Shown here piece by piece: positions 17,676 through 26,517 of a stretch of 64,000 nt of DNA. The notes beneath the pieces are model-generated. The model had not been told where the DNA came from. It did no database searches and worked only from the letters and a program-made list of their open reading frames with translations. The translations under genes were made by a program, and so were the position numbers. The stretch is from a bacterium (GTDB lineage: Bacteria; Zixibacteria; MSB-5A5; CAIYYT01): positions 1 to 64,000 of the forward strand of contig JADJGC010000006.1 in assembly GCA_016708315.1 (NCBI GenBank), written 5' to 3'. Position 1 is the stretch's first letter. Every line of letters starts with the position of its first letter.

Positions 17676-18958
17676 CTACGACAAGCGCGCAAGTTCGTTG
17701 ATGGCTTCCTCGCGGGTGATCAGGTTGTTGGTCATCTTGGTGATGATGTTTTCGAGTTGTATCTTCTCGGCTTGGGCGCGTTCGGTCAAACCGATGTGGG
17801 CGCGATTTTCGAATCGGAATTGCACCTCGGCGCTGATGCCGTGCAATGCCAATTCGACATTGGCGATCCAGTTCAACAGCGAGGCTGCGGCGTTTTGCAC
17901 GGTTGCGACTTGCCGCTGAACCAATTCATACTTGAATTCGGCCCAGTTGTGTGTCGTGCCATAGGCATAGCCGAGCATAAACGGCGCCAGATGCGTTCCA
18001 GCGCAGACATCCTCGATCATCGACTTGTGATTCATATACCACGCGGTCGCCGACGAATTGCGGTTCGACGGCCCGATGTATTCGATTGCGACATCATTCC
18101 ACGTCACCGGATTTTTGTCAGGACCGAAGTCGCGCATCATCTCGACCGTGTCGTCGAAGTAGTTGTTCGCGCGCGTGACATAGTCGGCATCGGATTCCTC
18201 CGAGCGTTTTTCCGGCGGCGTGATTTTGACGTGGATGCGATGGTACCCCGCCGAACGCATCGAGCGGAACATGTCGTTGACCAGGGTTTGCTCGACGCGT
18301 GCGACAAATGGTATCGCCGCCAAGAGCGACTTGCCGGCAACGCTTCCCGGTTGGGCACCGAGACCGTAGTAAAATGTCGAGGCTGGATTCAGCGCGGTGC
18401 GGTGGTTTTCGATTTCCTGAATACTTGATGCTCCTCACCGCTTGGTTCGATGACGATGCTGCGCATATCCGCCAGCAAGAATCGATCGACGCTTGATTGC
18501 GAGGGTGACAACTGCAATTCGCCACAGACTGCGCCATCGGTGAAAAGCGATTCGAAGAACTGCAATAACAGCTCGCGGAATCCGCCGCGCTTGAGCAGGC
18601 CATTGCGGTAGATGCGTTGGTCGAGTTGGTGCATTATGGCGCGAACCGCCTGTTCGTCGGCTTCGGATGCGGCGCCGCTGATTTGGTAGTCGAAGCGCGC
18701 CGAGCAGAGCCTGACCCAGGTCCAGATCACGGCATTGAGCATCGGGATGTTGTCGCGCAGGTAGCGGTAGAGTTCGAGGCGGGCGTGGCCGGAATCCCAT
18801 GGATAGAGTGTCAACTGGCGGTCGTAGTCAATGTTGAGCGATTTGAGACGAGGTTTGGCACGAATTCCGGGCGGAATTGTGGCGGATTTGCCTCCGGCAG
18901 GTGAAGATTTCTTGGCGAGAGCTGATTTGTTCTTTTTGGACCAAAGTTTGATCGACAT
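17676..18958 (-). CDS. Phage portal protein, one frameshift
   Basis: The N-terminal frame (18958 to about 18430) carries DIPMLNAVIWTWVRLCSARF-like portal sequence (written DNIPMLNAVIWTWVRL). The C-terminal frame (about 18437 to 17676) continues SSIQEIENHRTALNPASTFY, YGLGAQPGSVAGKS, LLAAIPFVARVEQT and later TAWYMNHKSMIEDVCAGTHL, PFMLGYAYGTT. Open coding in the second frame reaches back past its first ATG to the point where the first frame fails, so the gene is one about 427-aa portal with a single indel near 18425-18440. The portal forms the dodecameric DNA entry ring of the capsid and docks the terminase. ATG at 18958 has an AGGAGGAG leader within the shared element 18971-18999. First gene of the cluster. 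Confidence 0.75.
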
Positions 18959-18970
18959 ATTTACTCCTCC

Positions 18971-18999
18971 TATACTTTGGCGCGAGAATTAATGTCGAG
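18971..18999 (-). promoter_or_regulatory. Cluster-specific leader element, copy in front of portal
   Basis: Matches 15611-15639 around the core ctttggcgcgagaa. On the minus strand it ends about 12 bases before the portal ATG and merges into the AGGAGGAG ribosome-binding site. The repeated use before two genes of the cluster suggests a cluster-specific regulatory signal. Confidence 0.5.
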
Positions 19000-19105
19000 T
19001 CAATAGATACAGATTTCGAGATTTTGCTTGCGCGACGAATGCCGCTGTGGTATATAGGGTTTGAGTACAAAATGCCCCGGAAACGGGACCCATAGATTGT
19101 GCAAC

Positions 19106-19200
19106 AACGAGTGTTGTTTGCTTGATTACAACACAAGCCAAAAGCATTCAAATCTCCAACTTGTGTTCCCCGCAATAGTCAACAAGCAGCACTCGTTTTT
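19106..19200 (+). repeat. Nested inverted repeats followed by a T-run
   Basis: Outer arms aacgagtg (19106-19113) and cactcgtt (19190-19197). Inner arms aacacaag (19130-19137) and cttgtgtt (19160-19167). Five Ts follow on the plus strand. Could be an intrinsic terminator on the plus strand, a structured RNA, or a boundary/attachment sequence of the adjacent head cluster. Confidence 0.5.
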
Positions 19201-19490
19201 ATTTGCCCAGCCCGCAGAACGTGCGTTCTGATAAAGCATTATCCGGTAACAGTTTAACGGGATTAGACTTGAAAAGCGCACTCGGAGTCAGCGCAGAAAC
19301 TGCTTCGTGCCCTTGCGAATTCCAGCGCGATTCTGCTTTGGCTATATTTGTCAATGACTTAGGGGTGTCGCCGATCGGGCTGACTTTGGCATGGCTTTTG
19401 ATAATATATAGCATCGAAGTGAGTTAAAACCGTGTCATCGAACAGTAATGTTAAACGATAATTCACTTCAGACGTTTTGCATTACCGATA

Positions 19491-19519
19491 AGCGAGGGAT
19501 CGTAAAAAAGTCCCTCGCT
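19491..19519. other. Perfect 9-bp hairpin
   Basis: agcgaggga pairs with tccctcgct around an 11-base A-rich loop. It lies about 110 bases upstream of the terminator-like hairpin at 19631. The two might bracket a small non-coding RNA. No matching RNA family recognised. Confidence 0.4.
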
Positions 19520-19630
19520 GAAAATGATGACCGAATAGAAGGAATGAAACAGCCTCTAAACTCTTTTCGATAGCCCACCTTATAGACCTTGAGTTACCGG
19601 GTTAGTAGTAACGACAAGTTGCTCAAACGG

Positions 19631-19664
19631 AAAACCCGAGTCGGAGCCCTCTGACTCGGGTTTT
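19631..19664 (+). terminator. Strong intrinsic-terminator-like hairpin
   Basis: aaaacccgagtc pairs with gactcgggtttt (12 bp) around a 10-base loop, with a short T-run on either strand. It could stop cvpA transcripts on the minus strand (cvpA ends at 19993) or end an unannotated plus-strand RNA. Confidence 0.6.
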
Positions 19665-19992
19665 GCATTTGGGGTGTCGATAGGCGTGGGTTACGAAGGT
19701 CTCCTTTCATCTAGATTGATTACGTGAATGTCGCTGCCAACATTTCCCGAATGCGGCGGCAAGGGGACCACCGGTTGGGGGGCCCGGGGACCAAGTCCGC
19801 GGTCAAAGAGCACCACGTTACTCAATCACCTCTCACCGCGCCATCGTGGACGGGGGCCGCGGCAGGAATGCGCGTTCGACACCTTTGTCCGGTCGTTCTG
19901 AATAGTATGATGATTGTCAGGCGCAGCAATGAGGCTGCCTCAGCCAATCTAGGTGTGGCAGTGGGTTCGGTATCGGTCGGCGGATGGACTGG

Positions 19993-20652
19993 CTAAAACT
20001 CTTCCGCTTCTCCGTAGAAATAGTAGACGCGGTCAAGGGCGTCTTGCAAGGCGAGCGCTTCTTTGGCTTGCTTCTCGGGCGATTTGCGCACCTTGCGTTT
20101 GGTGGTGTCAGCTTTTTTCTTTTCGGGGACGGTCATCAGGGTTTCTTCGACTTTTTCGACAAAGGTCGGCCAGGTCTTGTGCAACGGCTCGGAAGTGTCA
20201 TAAATCACCTGAATCGTCTTTGCGGCAGAGGTCGCCAGCATTGATTTGTCCATCATCTCGAAGTACGTACGCGGCAACGGAAGCAGAATTGACACGAACA
20301 GCGCGGTACCGACTATCAGCCAGCCGCGAATGGCGCCGACAATCGCGCCGCCCCATTTGTCGCGTTCGCCGAGCTGCTGAACTGAGACGAGTTTTTCGAG
20401 GATTTTGGCAACGACTTTGAAAATGGCATAAATCAAACCGAGCACAATGATGTACGAGATCACGGCAATTGTAATCGGCGAGGCGTCGATTGCGGCCGCG
20501 ACCTCTTCGGCGACGAAATCTAGCTTGCCGGTTGAGATCACCAGCGCAGCGCCCAACCCCAGCAGTGCCATAAGCTCTTTGAGGAATCCCTTCTTTGTGC
20601 CGATGAACACAAAGCCCAACACGCCCAGAAGCGCGATCAGATTAAATACCAT
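19993..20652 (-). CDS. cvpA: CvpA family membrane protein
   Basis: 219 aa from ATG 20652, chosen because GGAGGGG lies just upstream (the ORF can be extended by eight residues). Four hydrophobic helices in the first 150 residues, with the CvpA-type start MVFNLIALLGVLGFVFIG-TKKGFLKE and the central WGGAIVGAIRGWLIVG. The C-terminal about 70 residues are charged (KKADTTKRKVRKSPEKQAKE) and probably cytoplasmic. CvpA proteins are inner-membrane proteins linked to envelope homeostasis and colicin V export; the mechanism is unclear. Last gene of the minus-strand block, separated from rpe by 222 bases, so it may have its own promoter. Confidence 0.8.
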   Translation of the reverse strand: MVFNLIALLGVLGFVFIGTKKGFLKELMALLGLGAALVISTGKLDFVAEEVAAAIDASPITIAVISYIIVLGLIYAIFKVVAKILEKLVSVQQLGERDKWGGAIVGAIRGWLIVGTALFVSILLPLPRTYFEMMDKSMLATSAAKTIQVIYDTSEPLHKTWPTFVEKVEETLMTVPEKKKADTTKRKVRKSPEKQAKEALALQDALDRVYYFYGEAEEF

Positions 20653-20874
20653 TATCCCCTCCGAGGTCTGAGTCAAACGACACGATCACAGTATCGCGAC
20701 CAGCCGGTATAGGTTCAGTCTGCACAGCCGCCGCACAATTTCTGAACGGCGCAGAGAACAATCGAAGTAAATTCGCCGAATCGGCGCAGAGCATTCAAAA
20801 CTCGCCGAGATCCGACTTTCAGTTAAAATGTGATTGAGTTGACGATATTAGGCAAGAAAAAAACTTTGGCGGCT

Positions 20875-21516
20875 CTACTTGAGATGATTGACAAACGACG
20901 CCATATCCGGCGCCTTGAACAAGGCGGTACCGGCGACCAAAACATCTACGCCTGCCGCCTTGGCGAGCGGTGCAGAATCCAAATTGATGCCGCCATCGAT
21001 GGAGATCAGGTATTTGTAGCCGTGCTTGTTGCGCCATTCGACAGCCGTTCGGACCTTGCTGAGCACGTCGCCGATGAATTTCTGCCCGCCAAATCCGGCA
21101 TAGACGGACATCACCAGGAACAAGTCGATATGTGCAAAGAGCGGGAAATAGTCCTCGATCGGGGCGTCTGGATTGAGCGAGATACCGGCTTTGGCGCCTT
21201 TGCGGCGGATTTCCTGGAGAATCTCGGTGTCGTGTTTGATGACTTCACCGTGGACGGTGAGATAGTCGGCGCCGGCATCGAGGTAGGCATCGACATACTT
21301 CTCGGGGTTGGAGATCATGAGGTGGACATCAAGGGGCAGATTGGAGATGCCATTGACCTGTTTGATGATGAACGGGCCGAAACTCAGGTTCGGCACGAAG
21401 TGGCCATCCATGACATCGCAATGCAGCCAGTCGACGCCGGCGGCTTCGACATCGCGGAGCTGATCGCCCAAGCGCGTAAAATCGGCGGCGAGTATCGATG
21501 GTGCAACAATTGTCAT
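20875..21516 (-). CDS. rpe: Ribulose-phosphate 3-epimerase
   Basis: Interconverts D-ribulose 5-phosphate and D-xylulose 5-phosphate in the pentose phosphate pathway. Family landmarks: APSILAADF near the start, WLHCDVMDGHFVPNLSFGP (metal-binding His and catalytic Asp), LDVHLMISNPEKY, HGEV, ALNPDAP-like SLNPDAP, VMSVYAGFGGQKF, SIDGGINLDSA with the second catalytic Asp, and VAGTALFKA. In most relatives the phosphate-gripping motif is VNPGFGGQ; here VYAGFGGQ is a mild variant. Start set at ATG 21516 (MTIVAPSILAADF); a TTG at 21552 would add 12 residues. 213 aa, a normal length. Probably co-transcribed with the PASTA-domain gene 45 bases upstream. Confidence 0.92.
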   Translation of the reverse strand: MTIVAPSILAADFTRLGDQLRDVEAAGVDWLHCDVMDGHFVPNLSFGPFIIKQVNGISNLPLDVHLMISNPEKYVDAYLDAGADYLTVHGEVIKHDTEILQEIRRKGAKAGISLNPDAPIEDYFPLFAHIDLFLVMSVYAGFGGQKFIGDVLSKVRTAVEWRNKHGYKYLISIDGGINLDSAPLAKAAGVDVLVAGTALFKAPDMASFVNHLK

Positions 21517-21561
21517 TGGGGTGATAATAGCGTTCCTGATGTCGAACGGCAAGCGCGGAAA

Positions 21562-22305
21562 CTAATCCGTTTTCGACACAGTCAGTTTGACCTTTTCGCC
21601 GCGCATTACTTGCTCGTTGCGCTCGGGTTTCTGTTCGAGTACTGTGTTTGGAAGGTAGCGGTCTTCCTTTTTGCGCTTGATTTCATCCAGGACAAGACCG
21701 AGATCTTCGAGTCGTTCACGCGCCCTCTCCAGCGGCAGACCCAATAATGATGGCATCGTAACGACGTCGGTTTCGTTGCCTTGATTGACGGCAATCGAGA
21801 CCTTGCTGCCAAGCGGCAGAAGTGTGCCCTTGGAAGGAATCGTTTCGATAGCAGTATTCTTGGCGAGCGAATCGACCCGCACCCAGTAGATGTCCCCTGC
21901 CGCGAAGCCTGACTTCTGCAGAGCGATATTTGCCTGCGCCAACGGGAGTCCAAAAACATCGGGAATCTCGGCAACGCGCAATCCGGCGGATACGACGATT
22001 TTGACGCTGCGACCCGATTTGATCATGGTGCCTGCTTCGGGAACCTGGGTGAGGATTATTCCTTCCGGTTTGTCCGAGGAAAACTCGCGTCCGGCGATTT
22101 CGAGCGAAACGTCGAATTTCGCAGACAAATCTTCAGCTTCGAATTCCGTCTTGCCGACGAAAGCAGGCAAGGGAAACTCCTCTGCATGGCGGGTAACAAC
22201 AGGCATGATGAGACTGTTCACGAAGATGAATATCGTAAGGAAGGCGATAGCCGGCACGCCGATGTAGAGCAACGCGGGGCGAACATAGTTGCGGAGTGGC
22301 TGCAT
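21562..22305 (-). CDS. Membrane-anchored PASTA-domain protein
   Basis: 247 aa: a short cytoplasmic N-terminus, one membrane helix (about 10-35, LLYIGVPAIAFLTIFIFVNS) and three extracytoplasmic PASTA repeats (about 45-110, 111-180, 181-246), each with a hallmark proline/leucine segment (PLPAFVGKTEFEAEDL, EIPDVFGLPLAQANIAL, TMPSLLGLPLERARERL). PASTA domains bind peptidoglycan fragments or beta-lactams and usually occur in PBPs and Ser/Thr kinases. Here no kinase or transpeptidase domain is attached. It sits between rsmB and rpe, where many bacteria carry a PASTA Ser/Thr kinase, so this may be the remnant or stand-alone sensor of that arrangement (inference). Confidence 0.85.
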   Translation of the reverse strand: MQPLRNYVRPALLYIGVPAIAFLTIFIFVNSLIMPVVTRHAEEFPLPAFVGKTEFEAEDLSAKFDVSLEIAGREFSSDKPEGIILTQVPEAGTMIKSGRSVKIVVSAGLRVAEIPDVFGLPLAQANIALQKSGFAAGDIYWVRVDSLAKNTAIETIPSKGTLLPLGSKVSIAVNQGNETDVVTMPSLLGLPLERARERLEDLGLVLDEIKRKKEDRYLPNTVLEQKPERNEQVMRGEKVKLTVSKTD

Positions 22306-22318
22306 CGCTGACCGCCAC

Positions 22319-23653
22319 CTACTTGCGGGTCAAGTATGCCGCAAAGATGTTATCGAGGTATTTGAGTCCCGGATAAGTGCGCATGAAATTGTCCTCGCCG
22401 ACCACGTCTTTGATCTTGAAGGCTTCAGGAATGATGACTTGGAATTCAGGCATCTCCTTCAAGAACTGCTCAATGATCATTTCGTTCTCGGCTTTGAGTA
22501 CCGAGCAGGTCGAATAGACAATTGCACCACCAGGCAGAAGCAGTGGTGCGGCGTTTTTCAACAGGCCAATCTGCATCGCCGAATAGCGGGCAATGTCCTC
22601 GGCGGTGGTAATCCAGCGCCCTTCGGGGAACTTGCGAAATACGCCGGTGCCGGAGCAGGGCGCATCGACAAGTATCTTGTTGTACTTGCCGGAGGTGAAT
22701 TTGGCGCCGTCAGCTTTGACTGGCAAGACATTCTCCAGCTTCAAACGCTGAAGATTCTCACGCAAGAGATTGAGGCGCGGTTCTGAGATATCGACTGCGG
22801 TGACTTTGCTGTCACTGCCAATTCGCATGGCGATGTCGGTGGTCTTTCCACCGGGAGCGGCGCAGAGGTCAAGCACAACATCACCCGGAAGCGGATTGAG
22901 CAGTTCGACCACCAGACCGGAAGCCTCATTCTGAATGATGTATTCCCCATCATCGAACTGCGGCAGTTGCGTCGGGTTGGTATCGGACAAGATATGGATA
23001 AAGTTCTTAAGGAACTTGCCTTGCTTGAAGCGCATGTTGATCTGCTGTAACTTGGCGAGATACTTGCGGATCAACTCAGGGTCATTGTTGAGTCGAACCT
23101 GCAAAGGTTGAGCTTCGTTGCCGTTGCGGAGAAATTTCTCGACGACAGTCTCGGGATAAATGCTGAGCAGCTCTTTCACGAACCAGATTGGATACGAATA
23201 GAACTGCGTCAGATAGTTCAGCATGTCGGCGCGCAATTCGTCGAACGAGAGCTTCTCGATATTCTGTGCGATGTTTTTGAGCACGGCATTGACCATCGCC
23301 TCGGCGCCTGGCGTGTACTTCTTCGCAAGATTTACTGTCTCATTGACCGCCGCATAGTGCGGGATATTGCATTCCGGCAACAACTGGAAACAGCCCAGCC
23401 GCAGGACCGTAATCAGCGAATCCGAATGCGAAGATAATTTCTTGCGCAGGTACTGCGACAAAATCAGATCCAGACGTTTCTGCATCTTGATCGTGCCGGA
23501 GACCAGATAGATTCCGAGGTTTAGATCAAAGCGACCACGAAAATTCTTCTGCTTGAGCTGCGCCAGCTCGTGTTGGAGAGATTCGGGATCGCGGCGCGCG
23601 ATCATGAGGACACGATATGCCTCTTCGCGCGGGTTCAAATTCAGTTCGCTCAT
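22319..23653 (-). CDS. rsmB: 16S rRNA (cytosine-967-C5)-methyltransferase
   Basis: 444 aa. An N-terminal NusB-like RNA-binding domain (about 1-150, REEAYRVLMIARRD, AAVNETVNLAKKY, AMVNAVLKN) is followed by a SAM-dependent RNA m5C methyltransferase domain. Motif I is VLDLCAAPGGKTTDIA. The catalytic pair is Cys in VDAPCSGTGVFRK (motif IV) and Cys in VYSTCSVLKAENE (motif VI). It uses S-adenosylmethionine to methylate helix 31 of 16S rRNA. Its ATG overlaps the stop of the radical-SAM-like gene (23650-23653), so the two are translationally coupled. Length and both cysteines are as expected for an active enzyme. Confidence 0.93.
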   Translation of the reverse strand: MSELNLNPREEAYRVLMIARRDPESLQHELAQLKQKNFRGRFDLNLGIYLVSGTIKMQKRLDLILSQYLRKKLSSHSDSLITVLRLGCFQLLPECNIPHYAAVNETVNLAKKYTPGAEAMVNAVLKNIAQNIEKLSFDELRADMLNYLTQFYSYPIWFVKELLSIYPETVVEKFLRNGNEAQPLQVRLNNDPELIRKYLAKLQQINMRFKQGKFLKNFIHILSDTNPTQLPQFDDGEYIIQNEASGLVVELLNPLPGDVVLDLCAAPGGKTTDIAMRIGSDSKVTAVDISEPRLNLLRENLQRLKLENVLPVKADGAKFTSGKYNKILVDAPCSGTGVFRKFPEGRWITTAEDIARYSAMQIGLLKNAAPLLLPGGAIVYSTCSVLKAENEMIIEQFLKEMPEFQVIIPEAFKIKDVVGEDNFMRTYPGLKYLDNIFAAYLTRK

Positions 23654-26127
23654 GAGCTGACCTCAAAGGGACTTAGGCGGCTTCCACCTGTTGATACCAT
23701 TAACGCTGTACGACAGATTTTCAAAGGTAAAATTTCCTGTGACGAGAGGCCGAAACAGGTGGAGAGAATTTCATCAGGACGGACGAACCCCCGATTTCCA
23801 AGTGCCAATTCCATATACAAATGGTGTACGCCCATACCTTGGCGAAGTTCAATGTTTAATATGGAGTTACGCACGTCAATTTCATTTATCTCTTCGTTCT
23901 TAATTCGTCTTACTAATATCGACGGTTGTGCAAGAACCGCGAAGGTTTTTTCGTCAGAAATGGCAATTTCTGGACCAATTTGAACCTCATAACAAGCCAG
24001 ATTGATCAGGCTCGATACCGAGGCCGCCTTGCCAAAGACGGGCTTGCCCAAGAGAACGTGAAATCCTTCCGGCAAAACCTCGTTGAGACGGTCAATCATC
24101 GACTCCTGAAACGGTGTGTCGAGCTGAATGTCCAAAAACTCACAGCGCGAGGAATAGCCCAGCGAAAGTGGCGGTCCAAAGGACAATTTCGGGCGCTGAT
24201 GATAACCTTGAGAATAGGCCACCGGCATGTTGGCGCGGCGAATGGCACGTTCAAACATCCTCATTGTTGCGAGATGCCCGACATAACGCACGGACTCGTC
24301 CTTGGTCCATTGCAGACGAATGCGACTGCGAGGAACTATCATCGGCGCCGGTTCTGAGAGAACCCGTTTTGGTCTGCGACCGAAACTTCCGGTCGGAGCT
24401 GCCTGTACCGGTGTGAGAATTTGTTCAGCCAGTTCCGGCTTGGACAAGATCAAATCACCGAGCTTGAATCCACCTGACGTTTTGCGCGATTCCGATGCCG
24501 GAAAAGCGTTTTGGCGTGACCGGAGTAATTGCTCGCGCGCTGTGTCATATTCAATATGATCCCACGGCAGTGGCGAACCCAACGGCCGGGCTGAGACTGA
24601 TTCCTCGATGTCGATTCCGCTCGCCGTTAACGTCTGTCGCCAGTTTTCCAAGTTGCGGTCTTCACCAAAATTCTCGGTTGAAGCTTCTATCTCAGACATC
24701 GCAATCACCGCGGACGTAAAACTGCGGTCAGCGCGAGAAAGGGACGACAGAAGATAGGCGGATTCAGCTTCGCGAATTTTGTATTGGATGTTGCGCCCAC
24801 GAGCGCCGCGCTGGACCATGTCGCAACGGCGTTTGTATTCGTCGGGATTGATGGCTGCATCCCACTGCCATTCTGAAAACGGCAATGGCGCAAATGGCGA
24901 CAGAGAAATCACAAGATGCGTCTTGTCCCCGTACTCGCGGCGAACGCTCTCGCAATTGCGGATCACGTCGATCATGTCGCTGATGTCGCGGTCGGTTTCT
25001 TCCGGCAATCCCAGTTGAAAATCAAGTCGGACCGATTTCCATCCACCGGAGAAAGCATTAGCCAATATCTGATAGAATTGTTCGAAGGCTGTGAAATGAC
25101 CATGCGCCTCGCGGAGACGTTCGGAGCCGGACTTAAGATCAAAGCGGAGTCCCTGCTTTTCGCCATAAGTAACCGCGCGAACGTAATCAAGCGCATGCTG
25201 ATTCACCGGCAGTGGCGGGAGCACGATTGCGACATGACGGTCGCGCAGACGCTGGCCGAGACTGTTGATGAATTGATCGAAATTCTTAATGCCGATCGTG
25301 AGATTTGCCGACAGGGCAATCTCATCATAGCCGGTTTCCTGCTGTGCTGTGACAATCGCATCAACCAAACGCGGCACATCGAAAGACGATGGCAAGGTCA
25401 CACACAAGCGGTCATTGGCGACTTCTTCGAACGCCATAACCGGAGCGATGTTTCGGAGCTTCTGCGCTGAATCCACGCGTCGTGCGCGAACCGGATTGTT
25501 CTGACTTGAGAGCGCGGGCAGATAAATGCCGGCAATCTGCGACAGTTGATTCAACATCGTCGGACGGTCATAGACCGAGCCTTGGCTAACTACCGCGGCA
25601 ATGGAAGCCGCTTCAGCGTCCAGATCACCGACAACAAACGCGTCGAGAAATTCGGCAATCGGCTCAGGATTTAACCTCTTGATCCCCGACGCCGTGATGA
25701 TTGGATGCGACGCGTTGCGCTCACTTGCGCGCAGCGGGATGTGTGCGAGCTTCAGCGCGGAGAGCATGCCGTTGTATGACAGCGCATCTGGAATTAAGAA
25801 ATGTATCCAGTCGCAGTCGCCCAGCGGAGTGAATGATTCGAGTGTAAATAATGGGATACTTTTCTGACGCAGTAACGCGGCAGCATCATTGTCCGGTATG
25901 AAGGCACGTTCGCAACTGATCGTTGTCGAACTGTTTAGCGCAACATACACGCGATGCAATTCGGCGTAGCCCATAGCGCGATCGTACTTCTCGGGCACAC
26001 AAAGAGCCAGGCGCACCGCAACAGCCTCGCTGCGCGGACGCACCGCTCCCCATTCGTTTCCGATATATCTTGCCGGGCGAATTACGTGGGGGAAAAATTC
26101 GGCATCCAGAAGGGCCTTGTTATTCAT
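23650..26127 (-). CDS. TIGR03960-like radical-SAM relative lacking the Fe-S motif, fused to DUF2344 domain
   Basis: 825 aa from ATG 26127 (a TTG 19 codons earlier is possible). The N-terminal part follows the TIGR03960 family: FFPHVIRPARYIGNEWGAV, FIPD, PLFTLESFTPLGDCDWI, LNPEPIAEFLDAFVVGD. Where those proteins carry the CxxxCxxC [4Fe-4S] motif (after ...EVVHDRLAVEIMRGC), this one reads AFEEVANDRLCVTLPSSFDV, with one Cys and no cluster. Nevertheless the barrel continues (ETGYDEIALSANLTIG, RFDLKSGSERLREA, LDFQLGLPEET). The C-terminal about 230 residues are a DUF2344 domain (RIRLQWTKDESVRYVGHLAT, MPVAYSQGYHQRPKLSFGPP). In many bacteria this pair flanks ribosomal L21/L27 genes; here rplU lies upstream in the same block. 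Likely not a radical enzyme. Function unknown. Confidence 0.8.
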   Translation of the reverse strand: MNNKALLDAEFFPHVIRPARYIGNEWGAVRPRSEAVAVRLALCVPEKYDRAMGYAELHRVYVALNSSTTISCERAFIPDNDAAALLRQKSIPLFTLESFTPLGDCDWIHFLIPDALSYNGMLSALKLAHIPLRASERNASHPIITASGIKRLNPEPIAEFLDAFVVGDLDAEAASIAAVVSQGSVYDRPTMLNQLSQIAGIYLPALSSQNNPVRARRVDSAQKLRNIAPVMAFEEVANDRLCVTLPSSFDVPRLVDAIVTAQQETGYDEIALSANLTIGIKNFDQFINSLGQRLRDRHVAIVLPPLPVNQHALDYVRAVTYGEKQGLRFDLKSGSERLREAHGHFTAFEQFYQILANAFSGGWKSVRLDFQLGLPEETDRDISDMIDVIRNCESVRREYGDKTHLVISLSPFAPLPFSEWQWDAAINPDEYKRRCDMVQRGARGRNIQYKIREAESAYLLSSLSRADRSFTSAVIAMSEIEASTENFGEDRNLENWRQTLTASGIDIEESVSARPLGSPLPWDHIEYDTAREQLLRSRQNAFPASESRKTSGGFKLGDLILSKPELAEQILTPVQAAPTGSFGRRPKRVLSEPAPMIVPRSRIRLQWTKDESVRYVGHLATMRMFERAIRRANMPVAYSQGYHQRPKLSFGPPLSLGYSSRCEFLDIQLDTPFQESMIDRLNEVLPEGFHVLLGKPVFGKAASVSSLINLACYEVQIGPEIAISDEKTFAVLAQPSILVRRIKNEEINEIDVRNSILNIELRQGMGVHHLYMELALGNRGFVRPDEILSTCFGLSSQEILPLKICRTALMVSTGGSRLSPFEVSS

Positions 26128-26207
26128 CCCTGAAATGCTGTCCGTTAGAGGTTGGGGAGTTGAACCCGAACCGAAAGTACGCAATGATAAAGCCTTGAAA
26201 GAGCCGT

Positions 26208-26399
26208 CTAGCCCAATATGTCTTTTTGATTACACTTGCACATCTCGACGATCTTGTCCTTAAACTTCCACGACTTCTTGTCGGTCGTGAAGGTTGGGTC
26301 GACCAGGCGGATGGGTTCCATCGCCGTGGAGCAGACCGGACAGATCTTGACGTGAGACTTCTTCGAAGCCTTATCTGCAAATGATTGCCTTTTCGCCAT
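26208..26399 (-). CDS. Zinc-ribbon mini-protein
   Basis: 63 aa, basic N-terminus (MAKRQSFADKASKKSHVK) followed by CPVC and, near the C-terminus, CKC, giving three to four cysteines (ICPVCSTAMEP ... VEMCKCNQKD) for a small zinc site. The ATG at 26399 has AGGAGGA upstream. It lies between lpxD and the radical-SAM-like gene. Its function is unknown; such proteins often act as small RNA- or protein-binding factors. Confidence 0.65.
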   Translation of the reverse strand: MAKRQSFADKASKKSHVKICPVCSTAMEPIRLVDPTFTTDKKSWKFKDKIVEMCKCNQKDILG

Positions 26400-26517
26400 T
26401 TCCTCGTCCTCCTAAAAAAAACAGTGACCTTTATTATACGAAAGAGAGTTCCAAAGTCAATAGCCGGAATGAAAATGAGCGAAGATTTTGTGATTGAATG
26501 GGTTAGAACGGTCCGAA

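Larger units (their letters stand above)
18959..19992. other. Long intergenic region with nested inverted repeats and hairpins
   Basis: About 1 kb with no convincing gene. It contains the portal leader element (18971-18999), nested inverted repeats at 19106-19197 followed by a T-run, a 9-bp hairpin at 19491-19519 and a strong terminator-like hairpin at 19631-19664. Small ORFs at 19199-19427 on both strands overlap each other and show no family signature. This is the upstream boundary of the head cluster. Confidence 0.6.

Noticed and set aside
19199..19427. Overlapping small ORFs on both strands in the cluster upstream region
   Set aside because: Both strands open over the same stretch without RBS or motifs; more likely non-coding.
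20868..21520. Rpe phosphate motif VYAGFGGQ as a defect
   Set aside because: The metal and catalytic residues are intact; the change is mild.
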